This document shows, one piece after another, positions 1-10,510 of a DNA stretch of 64,000 nucleotides. The DNA is taken from positions 8,432,001-8,496,000 of the forward strand of contig JAWHQI010000068.1 in NCBI GenBank assembly GCA_033032865.1. The letters run 5' to 3'. Source of the DNA: Dactylorhiza incarnata (Eukaryota > Streptophyta > Magnoliopsida > Asparagales > Orchidaceae). Made by a program: the position numbers and the translations under genes. The first letter of the stretch is position 1. Each line of letters opens with the position of its first letter. Under the pieces are notes generated by a model. The model ran no database searches. It worked only from the letters and a program-made list of their open reading frames with translations, and was not told the DNA's origin.

Positions 1-683
1 CAAATAAGCGCGCGTGATCAAGTGCGCGTGAACTAGGTGCAAGTGTATGCAATGTGTGCAACAAAACGATAAATACTAACTCAGCACATTTTAACATGCC
101 ATGCAAAGTGTTGATACGTGCACAGCTCGCTCTCTCCCCCAGACTTGATCAAAACGAAATAAAATAGACAATTCAGGAATAGGAAAAATAGGGGTAGAGA
201 GGACCTATGCTCATAAAAGATCATGCCAGAAGTGCGGTATAATCCTTCTTTAAAGATCTCCTCCTCTTCATCCAATTGCATTCACACTTGCGATGTTAGC
301 ACTAAAGCAAAAACAAACAAAACATAATAGAAATTAAAGCAAGCAAGCGGAACATGGTGGTTCCCATGGGTTGTCTCCCAAGAATCCCTTTTGTTTAACG
401 TCCTTAAAGGTGGACCAAATACCTGTATTAAGCATTGTTCATAAAGCAGAAAATTTAGAGAAAAGTTTCACACACATAGATCACAGCAAGAAAAAGAACA
501 TCAGCTATACGCGCTTTTGTAGTGCACGTCTCCAGTGGCTTGTAGGCTGGAGGTGAAAGCTTTAGGGCCAAAATTGGTGTCACCCAATTTTTCCCTAGCC
601 TCTGCCATCTTGCCACTGGAAGTAGTGGAGCGTGCACCACGCAATCGTCTTTCTTGTTTCAACTTCTCCATGGTTGGAGAGCA
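1..683 (-). other. 3' non-coding tail of element A
   Basis: There is no convincing coding region here; the 61-73 residue open frames are short and lack motifs. On the minus strand, 410 to 373 contains a conserved-looking stretch that in Athila-like elements sits after integrase. Its position directly after the protease suggests the whole RT-integrase block was lost. The same signature follows the protease of element G at about 26535-26575. Confidence 0.5.
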
Positions 684-1406
684 TCAGCGTTGATAGTCGT
701 CAGATTTTCCAAACTTGGTGGTGGGTGGCATCACTTCCGTTGCCGTAGTGGCAACTGGGTCAGCCCAAGAGACAGACTGTTTAAGAGGTTTATTACATGA
801 TTTCTTGCTAAATAAAAATGGTACATTGTCCCGAGTTAAGTTTTGCTTGGAGGGTTCAGAAACGAGGCTCTCCTTCCTCTCTGGGTCACATTCCTTTCGT
901 AAGCCTGCTTCTTCTTCTTTTTTGCATGACTGCTTCTCATCCTTTTCTTCCTCCAACGAGACTATTTCAGCCCTGATTCCTGCATTGCTAAGAGATTCAT
1001 CAAAAATAATATGGGGAGAGCTAGACAATGTTTCGGTCACAATCTTGGGGCAAGTAGGGATAATAACACTCCCTGCAGAGAAATCCAAAGTGGCACTGCT
1101 CTCATTCAAGAACGACACTCCCAAGATGGGGATAGATTTATTCTCTTGGGGTCCCAATACTTGAAAGTCAGCGACCACCACCGTCCCCTCGACCATGACT
1201 TCAACATTTTTCACTTCTCCCTCCGACTGAATAATGGTCCCATTAGCAAGCACCAAAGACTTCCGATCGTCCGTGTTCATTTCGAGTTGCAATTTAGCAA
1301 TGTCTTGCAATGCAAGGAGGTTGCGGGATGAACCAGAGTAACATAAGGCAGCAATTTTGACATTATTAATAGAACAAGTGATTACTAATTCACTTGGGTT
1401 AACCAC
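684..1406 (-). pseudogene. Retropepsin-like aspartic protease region of element A
   Basis: A 240-residue open frame. Near residue 20-30 it has an aspartic-protease active-site context in which the expected D-(S/T)-G is Y-S-G (ALCYSGSSRNLL), so the catalytic Asp is replaced by Tyr. Downstream, the hydrophobic stretch ending in IPILGVSFL resembles the flap and second conserved block of retropepsins. The C-terminal half is Lys/Glu-rich and low in complexity. It follows gag in the same orientation, as expected for a Ty3 gag-protease. With the active-site Asp gone it should be inactive. The family call rests on motif and position. Confidence 0.7.
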
Positions 1407-1492
1407 TTCCTTGTCGGTAAGACTCTTCCCTTGATTGATAGGATTTTTTCTGTGTTGCTGGGAAGGGTCCCTTGCGAACGATCGGTTAACAA

Positions 1493-2839
1493 TTAAGCCA
1501 ATTGGACCAATTGCGTCTCTAAGCTTCGCATGGATGCGGTTTGGTTAACCATATTCGAGTTTGCGGCCTGCATAAACCTCTCCATCATTTCTTCGAGATT
1601 GCTCTTCTTAGGAGTCGGGGCACCTTGATTATAACTCGGTTGAGGCGGCCGCAGTTGGCTACCGGAGGCTTGAGCATCTAATTGATGCGAGCCTCCTTGC
1701 CATTGTTGGCCAGGAATGTTTTGTTTCCAAGAGAAGTTTGGATGACTCCTCACGCCCGAGTTATAAGCATTATTAAACAGTGCTCCATGATTTTGATCAT
1801 TAATATAATTGACGCTTTCACCAAAAGAAACTTCGGTAGGTTGCTCACCTGTGGGGCACTCATATGCATGATGCCCCGGGCTTCCACAACCTTGACATGA
1901 GATCATCATCACTGGGGCAGAAGGGAGGGTAGGCCTCTTTAGTAGCATGGTACTTTCAGCGGGAGCACCAGACGTGTTCACCTCAAAGAGTCCCCGAGCA
2001 TTCCTTGGAGCGTTTCTTCCAGCAGTCCAAAAGGAGCTATGAATGGCAGTGTCTTGGACGATCCATAATGCATCTTCCGGGGTGTGGTTCATCAGAGTTC
2101 CACCTGCAACAGCATCAATCATGGCCCTGTAGTTAGGCTCAATAGCAAAGTAAAAATTTTCTACTATAGTCCATGGTTGCAGCTCATGCTGGGGACATTT
2201 CCGGAGAAGGTTCATGAACCTCTCCCAAGCTTCTCCGAGAGCCTCCTGATCGTGTTGTTGGAAGGTTGCAATTTCCCTCTGCAAGTTTACAACCTTGTCG
2301 ACAGGATGGAACTTCGCCAGAAAGTTTTCTTATAGAGCGTCCCAAGTGGTAGCTGTGCCAGGTGGTATCGTGTGGAGCCACGCTTTTGCGTTGTCACGTA
2401 GAGAGAAAGGGAACAACCTGAGCTTTACCGTCTCGTTAGCCAGCCCTGCGTACCAAAATGTCCCGCAAATTTCTGCAAATTCAACCAAGTGAAGATGGGG
2501 GTCTTCACTGGCTAACCCAGAGAATTGGGCCTGGTTGCGGATCATGTTCAGGATGGCCGGCTTTATCTCAAAGTTGTTGTTGGTGATAGCCGGGCCGAAT
2601 CTAGGGTACACACTCCCAACAGTGGGTGTAGTGTAATCTCTCATGGTCCTGGGTCGTGGCCTAGCCACTTCATTCTCATCAGCTACCTGACCCACGACTG
2701 GTGCATTTCCCACTCCGGGATCAACCTGATTTCCACTAACATCCATGGTGGCAGCAGCACGGAGACGCGCCCGCAGGGTACGCTCTATTTCAGGGTCAAA
2801 TGCTGCGCACTCATCGGGATCTCTTCTATGCATACACAC
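1493..2839 (-). pseudogene. gag: Gag polyprotein of element A, one internal stop
   Basis: Two frames (2839-2330 and 2284-1493) read as one gag, broken by a single TAA at 2332-2330 where the family usually has a Tyr codon. The first part carries the retrotransposon gag core (KLRLFPFSLRDNAKAWLHTI), which forms the particle shell. The second part continues the helical core and then a CX2CX4HX4C zinc knuckle (CQGCGSPGHHAYEC), which binds the RNA genome. The C-terminus is Gln/Asn/Pro-rich and ends near a GTLPSNTE-like peptide typical of Athila gag-protease junctions. Apart from the stop it is well preserved, so the copy is fairly young or was under selection until recently. Confidence 0.85.
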
Positions 2840-2926
2840 TCTTCAACACAAAAGAAGAAAAAAAATAAAAAATAAAAAGACCTTAAAACGAATTTCGAAA
2901 GAAAAACAAATCATACACACTTGCAG

Positions 2927-2944
2927 TCCCCGGCAACGGCGCCA
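2927..2944 (-). promoter_or_regulatory. Primer-binding site, tRNA-Asp type, element A
   Basis: The plus-strand sequence TCCCCGGCAACGGCGCCA equals the 3' end of plant tRNA-Asp with its CCA tail, so the minus strand is its perfect 18-base complement. It lies 6 bases inside the LTR end at 2951. This fixes both the strand of the element and the LTR boundary. Priming by tRNA-Asp is usual in Athila/Tat lineages. Confidence 0.93.
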
Positions 2945-2950
2945 AAAACT

Positions 2951-4455
2951 TGATGCGCGATTTCAGCAACGCTAATTAGCAAGCACGAAATGCGATACGA
3001 TGGCAGTGCACCGGTCGATCAAGTAATAAAATAGGGAGGAACTCCCCGAATGTCGATCTCTAAGGACCGCAAGTTGGGTAGTATGATTCGCTCTGCCCAG
3101 AAATTAGTTAAAAGGATTACTAAGTTATAACAAAGGGGGTTGTGATTGGATTCCTAAGCTATTGCGGAAATAAGAGAAATGCGGGTCGAAAAGCACCACT
3201 TCGCAAGGTGTGGGTGAGTGCAGCGGCAGCGATGCCGCGCTTTGGTAAGCGGATGGAGTGGCCACAGTGCGAGGTCTTGTGAGGGTCGTATTCACCTCTT
3301 CGCCAACATCACCACTAGCAATTGCTAGATGGCTTCACACACAAACAACCTAGGCTATCACAACAACAATGAAAGCTATTCTCACCACCACATCATCATT
3401 GCACATGAACACAAGCAAGTATCCATAACATTAACCTAACAAGCATTCATACAACAACACAAAGAGAAAGCACAAGCATCAAAGTTTAGAAAGGACCACA
3501 TAGAAGATGTAACCGCATCTTGGGTTCTCGGCCGGAGTGAGAGGATGTCGGGCTCTCTCTGGGCTCGGCCCTCAGATGGTGTGCGAACTCAAAGGAGGAT
3601 GTCACCTCTCCAACGATCTTCAGCGCTTCTATGGTCTCCTCGGCGAAGAATGCTTGAACTAGTGGCGGAGAATGCTTGCAAATGCTCCCGGATTGAGGAA
3701 TGGCGAAGGAGATCGCTGGAAATGGTCTCCTCTTGTCTCCTCGGGTGGAAAGGGCGAAAATGGCAGGATTCCTGGCTTTTCCCGCGAGGGGAATCGGGGG
3801 CACTATCTGGTAGCGGCATTTCCTGCTTTAAATACTAAACAGGCAGAGTTTTGGTCACGCACGGTCGAACGCACGATCGTGCGCTGCCCGTGCGATAATT
3901 AATGATACAAATTGGCGTGAAGACGAAGCTGCGCCGCCCGTGCGATTTACTCAGCACGGGCAAATCCGCCCGTGCGCCAAAACGCATGGGTAAATTCAGA
4001 AAAGTAAAAAATAGGAAGAAACAGGCGTCCGTGCGTTTGACTCACGCACGGGCAATTCCGCTCGTGCGTCAAAATGCATGACCAAACACAGATCTCCCAT
4101 TTTCTGCCCAGATGAGAACGCACGACCACAACCGTCCGTGTGTCAAGGAAACAAACGACCGTGCCTTGCAAACAATCATGAATTCTGGGGAAAACTGGAT
4201 GATCCGACCACCTGTATACAAGATAAAACAGCTGGGAAAACACCTCCAGCACTAGATAAACAAAGAGAAAGGGATGGGGAGCACCATGTGCTTACCCCCA
4301 ATAACAAGGAGCGCAAATGCACACCGAAACGGACCTAAGAGCGCACATAGCAAGGAATAACAAATACGATCAAAAAACATGCCTAATGTGTAGTGCATCA
4401 ACTAGAAATACGGCCCAGATGAGTCCAAAAATATGTATATAAATGGGACTCATCA
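2951..4455 (-). repeat. 5' LTR of element A (1505 bp)
   Basis: Bounded by TGATG at 2951 and CATCA at 4455, giving a TGATG...CATCA terminal inverted repeat. It adjoins the primer site. The same LTR occurs as a solo copy at 20562-21996. Read on the minus strand, a cluster of short inverted CGCACG/CGTGCG motifs (about 4150 to 3855) is followed by a TATA-like TATTTAAA around 3835-3828. Open frames inside (for example 3486-3838) are on both strands, unlike any domain, and are taken as non-coding. Confidence 0.9.
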
Positions 4456-5050
4456 AGTTTGTGTTAGACTACTTGCTGACTTTTCTGTTGATATTTGCTA
4501 GTCATTTATATGCTTGCTCTCTGGGAATGTTTTATGGTAGAATGCATATTAGATATTTTAAATATTAAAGCTGCATTCTAGTTTAGTCTCATATCATCTC
4601 TTTCAATTGAAAGTCATTCTATTTTAAGGTTTATAAAAACCCCTTTCTTTACTTACACTAAATTTTGAAACCCGCATACCTTTAGCATGCACTATTGGGT
4701 CCTCATGCTCATGTAGGATGAAAAGATATAATTTAAGTATTTTTCTGCTGCAGATATATATGTTTTCTTAATTGCGGACTAGACGATCCACTGAAATCGA
4801 GGGGTACGGTTTCTTAAGCTCTAAAATTAAATAAGGTTTTCAAGCATAAAATTTTTTTTTTTCTACCATCAATAAGAGGAGAGTTGGTTCTGCCTGAACG
4901 CCTGCAGTTGTCCCCTGCACAGCATGGCATCACGACACATATTTTTTCTTACTATGATTTTATGCAAATATTGAGGAAATGTGGGTTGTGACCATTGGCC
5001 CCGTGCTCAAACTGGTTAAGCACTTTCTGAATCCTCTCTCCTCCCACCTA
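4456..5050 (+). other. AT-rich stretch without recognised content
   Basis: About 600 bases between the LTR of element A and the first gag-like peptide. I see no open frame with motifs, no LTR ends and no tandem array. It is probably the leader of the old gypsy element or its flank. Confidence 0.4.
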
Positions 5051-5051
5051 T

Positions 5052-5725
5052 CATGGGACGGAGTCGGCTGTCCACACAGAGGAATGGATAGACATTATAC
5101 AGGAGTTATTGGCGGGGATTTGATGCCCTGCCAACATGGCAGTTACATTGGCAGTCTCATCCCTGGATTTGCATGCAAAGAGGTGGTGGAAGCCCCTTAT
5201 GGACTCCACCTTTGAGGGACGTCATTACACTGACATAAGCTGGAGTGAGTTTTCTAGTGCGTTCCTGGAGCACATTATAACCGGGAGTTTCAACACCTTG
5301 CCAGACTCGCAGACTCCTATGACTTAGATGATCGTGTTTATGCAAAGAGGTTCTACAAAGGTCTGTAGGACCCCCTTAGGCAGGCTCTTCTATTCATTGC
5401 TGATTCGAGCTATGCACAAATCATAGAAATGGCAAAGAAATTTGAGGTGGACCACTTGGGGGTCCAGGATGGTGCTAAGAGACCTGCTGAGAGAGTGATG
5501 GAAGCGGGACCCATTTTTGGGAGGAGGCAGAGTGCCAGAGGCAGAGGAGGAAATCAGAGAGGAGGTGGTGGGCATTTCCGTCAGAATGTCTGCACAGATC
5601 AGCCGCCCCAACAGCTAGCATTACCACCACCTCAGTAGGTCCAGCCGTATCAACAACCAAGAGGGCCGTTCAGGGAGGGTTGTTTACATTGCTATCAGTC
5701 GGGCCACATTTGGCATTTTTGCCCT
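5052..5725 (+). pseudogene. gag: Gag remnant with zinc knuckle (gypsy)
   Basis: Frames around 5136-5327 give an AKRWWK...SEFSSAFLE pattern, which matches the conserved Trp-rich helix of Ty3 gag. The frame then breaks at least twice. A CX2CX4HX4C zinc knuckle (CLHCYQSGHIWHFC) is encoded at 5681-5722, just after a Gln/Pro-rich stretch. The C-terminal linker to the protease is heavily decayed. Confidence 0.7.
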
Positions 5726-6009
5726 CAGTTGCAAGGGAATGATCCAAATCGCCCCATGGTTCCTCCAGCATCCCCTTCAGCACAGCTGGGCCGAGGGAGA
5801 GGGCGGGGCCAAGGACCTCACGGTAGAGGTCGAAGGCCGGAGTAGATGTATGCGCTGGATCTCGAGGAGCCCCGAAACCCTGAGGAGGTCATCAGAGGTA
5901 CTTCAGTGTTTTCCTTATGATTCCTCAGTACCTTGCAAAAACCCTAGCATTAGTTTAACTTATGTCTTAAACAACAAAAAAAAATCACCCAGGTATAGTA
6001 CTTGTCTGT

Positions 6010-6306
6010 GACAAACCCGCATACACCTTGTTCGATATGGGTGCCTCACACTCATTCATCTCAGAGAAGTTCGTAGATGACCTGGACCAAGTGCAGCATT
6101 TTGAAGGCATCTATAGGAAGGTACGACTTGTGGACGTGTCTGAGATAGTACCATGTGCCAAGTGCAACATGAATGCGGAGATTAGAGGAAAGCTATTAGA
6201 AGTACCGATGACGCTTTTGAAGATGACAGATTTTGACCTAATCCTGGGCATGAATTGGTTGCATTGGAACCATGCTAAGATCGACTCCCGACGAAGAAAA
6301 TTGTAA
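6010..6306 (+). pseudogene. Retropepsin remnant (gypsy)
   Basis: The peptide FDMGASHSFIS is the active-site loop, with Thr of the usual D-T-G-A replaced by Met; the catalytic Asp itself is kept. The C-terminal motif LILGMNWL matches the second conserved block of plant Ty3 proteases. It lies between the zinc knuckle and RT, as in gypsy polyproteins. The frame ends at 6306 and RT continues in another frame. Confidence 0.8.
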
Positions 6307-7260
6307 TGAGGCATGAAGATTCCGAAGTAGTTATCGAAGGTATTACCCTCACCTCCCATCCTTTATTATCTTCATCATCTATTCAGGCTGTCAAAGACCA
6401 TGAGCAGGGAGACGAGGTTTATATAGTTAGCTTTGAGATGAAAGAGATAGAGATCAGCATTGCTGATGTACCGATGGTTCATAACTTTTTCGATGTTTTT
6501 CCAGACAAGCTCTCCGGACTACCCCAACATCGAGAGGTGGATTTCCGGATCCAACTAATACCGGGTGCTAAACCCATTTAACAGGCCCCATATAGGATGG
6601 CACCGAAGGAGCTTGCAGAGTTTCAGGCGCAACTTCAAGAGCTAGTAAATTTGGGCTTCGTTCGCCCCAGTTCATCACCTTGGGGAGCCCCAGTTCTATT
6701 CGTGAAGAAGAAGGACGGTTCGCTCCAACTGTGTATAGATTACCGAGAGCTCAACCGGTTGACGGTCCGGAACACTTATCCACTGCCCATGATTGACGAG
6801 CTCTTTGATCAGCTTGAAGGAGGGCACTGGTTTATAAAACTTGATTTGTGCTCGTGTTATTATTAGTTGCGGATCCAGGAGGAGGATATCCCGAAGACCG
6901 CTTTTAGTTCGAGGTATGGTCTGTATGAGTTTAATGTCATGCCGTTTGGGCTCACAAATGCCCCCTCTGCATTCATGATCCTACTAAATAGGGTGTTCGA
7001 GCCTTACCTTGATGCCTTTGTGATTGTGTTCATCGATGACATCTTGGTTTATTCGAAGTTGGAGGAGGAGCATGCGAAGCATTTGGTTTTGGTATTACCA
7101 AAGCTGAGGGAAAACCAGTTGTTCGCCAAGTTTAGTAAGTGTGAGTTCTGGCTCTGGGAGTTCGTTTTCCATGGCCATGTCATCAGTGGAGCAGGTTTAG
7201 CAGTGGACCCTGCCAAGGTACGAGCAGTAAGGGAATGACAACCTTTGAAGTCAGCAGTGG
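6306..7260 (+). pseudogene. Reverse transcriptase remnant (gypsy)
   Basis: Recognisable Ty3 RT in three frames: [19 protein letters not shown], the CIDYRELN motif, [13 protein letters not shown] and the catalytic FIDDILVYS box near 7030-7060. In-frame stops lie at 6579-6581, 6864-6866 and 7236-7238, the second just after the LDL of the first catalytic block. The catalytic Asp pair is intact but the chain cannot be made whole. It would copy genomic RNA into DNA in the particle. Confidence 0.92.
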
Positions 7261-7316
7261 TTGTGCGCAGTTTCTTAGGGCTTGCTGGTTAATATCGCAA
7301 GTTTGTCGAGGGATTC

Positions 7317-7495
7317 TTGAAGATTGCTCTTCCCCTCACCACCTTGACTAAGAAGGATGTTCCTTTTGTATGGACACCCAAGTGCGAGTCCGCATTCCAG
7401 GAGCTAAAGGATCGCCTCACCTCAGCCCCGATCCTTGCCCTTCCATCTAGGAAGGAAGGATTCCAGATTTACACAGATGCCTCATTGATGCAGGG
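7317..7495 (+). pseudogene. RNase H, first half (gypsy)
   Basis: Encodes the RT-connection peptide ending FQIYTDASL, where TDAS holds the first RNase H catalytic Asp. The reading is cut at 7495 by foreign DNA and resumes at 8704 with [12 protein letters not shown]. The two halves fit with no visible loss, which shows the break is an insertion. Confidence 0.85.
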
Positions 7496-8698
7496 TTCAC
7501 CCTCCAACACGTACGCTACAAATTAATTCACTTTCCTACCCGACGTATCACAATTACTAAGCACGTGAACGTAGAACGCAGCAAAACATAAATGGAATTT
7601 TATCAATTTTAATTCGCCTCGACGGATAGCCAACCCGCTAGAGATTGAATAGAGGCTATATGCCAATATTCGCTCAGTCTAAATGGACCCACCTGATCCG
7701 TTCGAGCTATGCGTTGTACCAAAAGAGATCCACCAAAAAATATCGATTCAGAAAATGGTAGATCTCTCCCAACAAGAATCGGGGCTCGCCAAACCCCTTC
7801 GAAAATGAAAAATAAAGGATGCAATGCAAAATTTCAATATGAAGAAAACCCACAAAAATCGGTGATTCAAAGATCACGCCACAGAATTCCACCACAAGAA
7901 AAATCAAGAAAAGAATTCACACGGGTGGTTTGTTCGTTACCCCGCTTGAGATAGGATTGGCCTCAAGCAAGCACTCGCCCGGACGTTCTTCTATGGATCC
8001 ACCGGGAGCGCGTTGTTTGGAGAAGAATCCGTCTGCCATCTTCGCTTCACCGTAATCAAGATCCACCGAGTACCACCTAGATCCCTTGGCAGAATCCGTT
8101 GAGGATGGAAAGAGCCGTCCTAGAATAGGAAGGATAAAAGGTGGAGGAGAGAATACATGGTGGCGGGAGGGGCTAGAGGGGAGAAGAGAGGGGCCAGATT
8201 TCCTAGAGGAGGTGGGCGGCCGGCGGCTAGAAGGAGGAGGAGAGGGGGGCGGCCTCCTTGACCGAAATTGGGAAAGAGAGGGAAAGAGAGGGGGGCGGAC
8301 CAAAGAGAGAGAGGGAGAGAATATGTGAGGGAGTTAGGGTTTTCAAGTTCTCTTCATCAAAATTAATTAAAAATATTACATCATGGCCTTTTATAGGCTT
8401 TGCCACAGTTTTGACTAAACGCAGTCCAAAAATTAAACATGACCAAAAATTAAAACATTAAAGTGACATAAAATATAATGAAGATAAAATTAATAATTAT
8501 AATAAAACTATTATAATTATTAATTGTTTTGCTTGTGCCTCAGGCGGAGATTGTAATGGCGTGCATCAATGTCGTCGCGACGACGATGGCATAAATCCTT
8601 GGTCGGCATGTCGCCTTCATTCGTAAGCGCGTCATCCTCCGTAGGTGCACCGTTACCAACATCTTCACGTTGAGGGCCGTCATCGCCATCACTCATAT
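7496..8698. mobile_element. Unclassified 1203-bp insertion in gypsy RNase H
   Basis: Flanked by a 5-bp direct repeat CAGGG (7491-7495 and 8699-8703). I find no terminal inverted repeat and no TG...CA ends. Read on the minus strand it looks like a gene end followed by a promoter. An AT-rich stretch leads to CTATAAAAGG near 8400-8390, then a CT-rich leader, and at the far end (8691 to about 8515) a 58-codon open frame rich in Asp, Arg and Gly. Candidates are an LTR with a scrap of internal sequence or a captured gene fragment. I cannot classify it. Confidence 0.5.
8515..8691 (-). CDS. 58-residue acidic/basic open frame, unknown
   Basis: Starts at the ATG near 8691 with MSDGDDGP and ends with RLRHKQNN and a stop. 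The first half is acidic, the end basic. It sits against the insertion edge, so the ATG may be internal to a longer source protein. No family is recognised. It lies on the other strand from the gypsy host. Confidence 0.25.
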
Positions 8699-8703
8699 CA
8701 GGG

Positions 8704-9010
8704 GATGGGTGCTGTACTGATGCAGCATAGGCATGTAATTTCTTGTGCTTCTAGGCAGCTAAAGAAGCACGAAGTGAACTACCCTATGAATGACCTGGAG
8801 CTGGGAGCAGTGGTCTTCGCATTGAAGATCTGGAGGCATTTTCTATATGGCATCCACTATGAGATATTTTCATATCATAAGAACCTCAAATATATACACA
8901 CACAAAAGGATCTGAATCTGAGGCAGTGGTGGTGGATTGAGTTTTTGTGCGATTATGAGTATACACTGAACTATCACCCATGGAAGGCAAAATCAGTGGC
9001 CGATGCGTAA
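8704..9010 (+). pseudogene. RNase H, second half (gypsy)
   Basis: Continues the domain interrupted at 7495: [24 protein letters not shown], then the [18 protein letters not shown] block and the late [14 protein letters not shown] motif that closes Ty3 RNase H. Both the acidic second catalytic position (the E of LELGAV) and the final conserved block can be seen. A stop follows at 9008-9010. Confidence 0.85.
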
Positions 9011-9299
9011 GTCGAAGGGAACCCACATCCATCTAAGACTCCCGATTGATGACCATGGAGTTGGCCAAGATGCTCGAGGAGATGCAGATTACGCTTGTAT
9101 CTAGGGCCGATCAAGAGGCGTACGCTGAGTACGTGGCCACTATGAGCATCATTTGTGATATGCGTGATCGCATCCGAGCGAGCAAAGGAAGGATGCTGGC
9201 CTAGACCCTATATTTTGAGTGGTGGAGACTGGTTCTACAGAGGAGTACACAATGTAGGAGGACCTCATTCATTTCCACCACAGAGCATATATACCCGCA

Positions 9300-9771
9300 G
9301 AAGGAGGAATCCATGAAGATATACTGAGAGAGGCTCATTGCATCAAGTATTCAGTGCATCCCAGGATCGTTAAAATGTATACTGATCTGTGGAGGATGAT
9401 GTTTTGGCCGAGAATGAAGAGTGATGCACTCATTTCATCACACATTGTGAGGCATGCCATAATGTGAAGGCAGAGCGTAAGAGCCCCAGTGGTTTGTTAC
9501 AGTCATTGCCTATTCCTGAGTGGAAGTTTGAAGATATCTCCATGAATTTTGTACATGGTCTGCCTCGCTCCTACTCTGGGAGTGACTTAGTATGGGTGAT
9601 TGTAGATCGATTGACGAAGGTCGCCAGGTTTATTCCAATCTGGAAAGATACATATGTCGATGTTTTGGTGCGCCTCTTTGTGGAGCAGTTTTTACGATAT
9701 CATGGGGTGCCCAAAACTATCATTTCAGATCGAGATGGTCATTTTACCTCCAGGAAGTGGAGGGCAGTACA
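9300..9771 (+). pseudogene. Integrase remnant (gypsy), cut by copia insertion
   Basis: The N-terminal HHCC zinc-binding part is visible in pieces (a His pair near 9330-9352, then C-E-A-C at 9446-9457). The core follows at 9464-9760, with ISMNFVHGLP, where the first catalytic Asp reads Asn, and ISDRDGHFTS, which holds the second. The domain stops at 9771 where the LTR of element B begins. The C-terminal chromodomain region is missing. Confidence 0.85.
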
Positions 9772-10497
9772 TGTTGGAGTGTCCGAGGTGATCTCAAAGC
9801 AATCAAGCAGTTAGTCTTACTGCCAACGCAATATGAGCCTATAGGGTCGCACATAAAGGCGTTTGGAGAAGTTGGAGAAAGTATTGGGTTGGCCTTACTC
9901 ATATTGGATATGAGTGGAGGACTAATCCTATAACTGTTCAGAATTAAATTGAGAATGTCTCAACGAGAAGTAAGTACTCTTGATGAATTGTCGAAATGGT
10001 TTTGATGAATTCTACAGGACTTAGCGAAATCGTCGACAGTGTTTCGACGAATGGATTTATACTAGACAAAATCATTGAAAGTGTTTCAACGAGATGTGTC
10101 AATTCGTCAAAAGTTTTTAGATGAGTTCGTCGAAATTGATTGGATGAATAAGATACAAATTCGCTGAAAAAAAGTGTTTCGACGAAATTGTATCGACGAA
10201 ATTGTATCGACGAAATTGATAAGGCATTGGGGTTCTCCTTCACTTGTGTGGATCTATATAGAGGGGCCGATCCATTTCGGTGCATGAAACTCAAATTTTG
10301 TCTATCAGATTTCTTCTTGGAGCATCTTGGTTGAGTATTGACTCAATACCCTTCAGGTATTGTAATGTGTTGCTTTCCTGATTTCATGATTCATGAAATC
10401 GCAAGATCCGTAACTCTTTTGGGTTGTTCTTGTTGTTGTTTCTTCCACTATGCATATACGATATGCTGTCTACATATGATGTATAGAAAACCCAACT
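9772..10497 (+). repeat. 5' LTR of element B (726 bp)
   Basis: Begins TGTTGGAG and ends CCCAACT (CCCAACA in the 3' copy), giving a TGTTGG...CCAACA inverted repeat. About 9960-10215 is a run of degenerate TCGTCGAAA/TTTCGACGA units. A TATA box (CTATATAG) follows at 10254-10261. The copy differs at scattered sites from the 3' LTR, so the insertion is not recent. Confidence 0.93.
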
Positions 10498-10498
10498 G

Positions 10499-10510
10499 TG
10501 GTATCAGAGC
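10499..10510 (+). promoter_or_regulatory. Primer-binding site, initiator tRNA-Met type
   Basis: TGGTATCAGAGC begins one base after the LTR end. This is the standard copia primer site complementary to the 3' end of initiator tRNA-Met. Confidence 0.95.

Larger units (their letters stand above)
1..4455 (-). mobile_element. Element A: Athila-like Ty3 gag/protease-only retrotransposon, cut by window edge
   Basis: Read on the minus strand, the order is 5' LTR (4455 to 2951), a tRNA-Asp primer site (2944 to 2927), gag (2839 to 1493) and a retropepsin-like region (1406 to 684). A tail then runs to the window edge. No RT, RNase H or integrase motif appears between the protease and the tail. The tail at about 373-410 reads like the short stretch that normally follows integrase in Athila-type elements (a DVKQ-like peptide, then a Trp/Gly-rich stretch). 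This layout matches the terminal-repeat-with-gag non-autonomous class. The 3' LTR lies outside the window, so a downstream pol cannot be formally excluded. Confidence 0.8.
4456..9771 (+). mobile_element. Old Ty3-gypsy retrotransposon, degenerate, truncated in integrase
   Basis: Gag, zinc knuckle, protease, RT, RNase H and integrase remnants follow one another on the plus strand, which is Ty3-gypsy order. Many stops and frameshifts break every domain. The body is split by an insertion at 7496-8698 and ends abruptly in integrase at 9771, where copia element B begins. No LTR of its own is visible on the left, where element A starts. A fragment at 20333-20458 resembling a gypsy pol end plus LTR start may be its displaced 3' end. 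Confidence 0.8.

Noticed and set aside
3486..3902. Overlapping open frames of 76-105 residues on both strands
   Set aside because: They lie inside the LTR of element A, differ in the solo copy and show no motif.
7917..8328. 128-residue Pro/Arg/Ser-rich frame and its antisense
   Set aside because: Low-complexity CT-rich leader sequence; open by composition.
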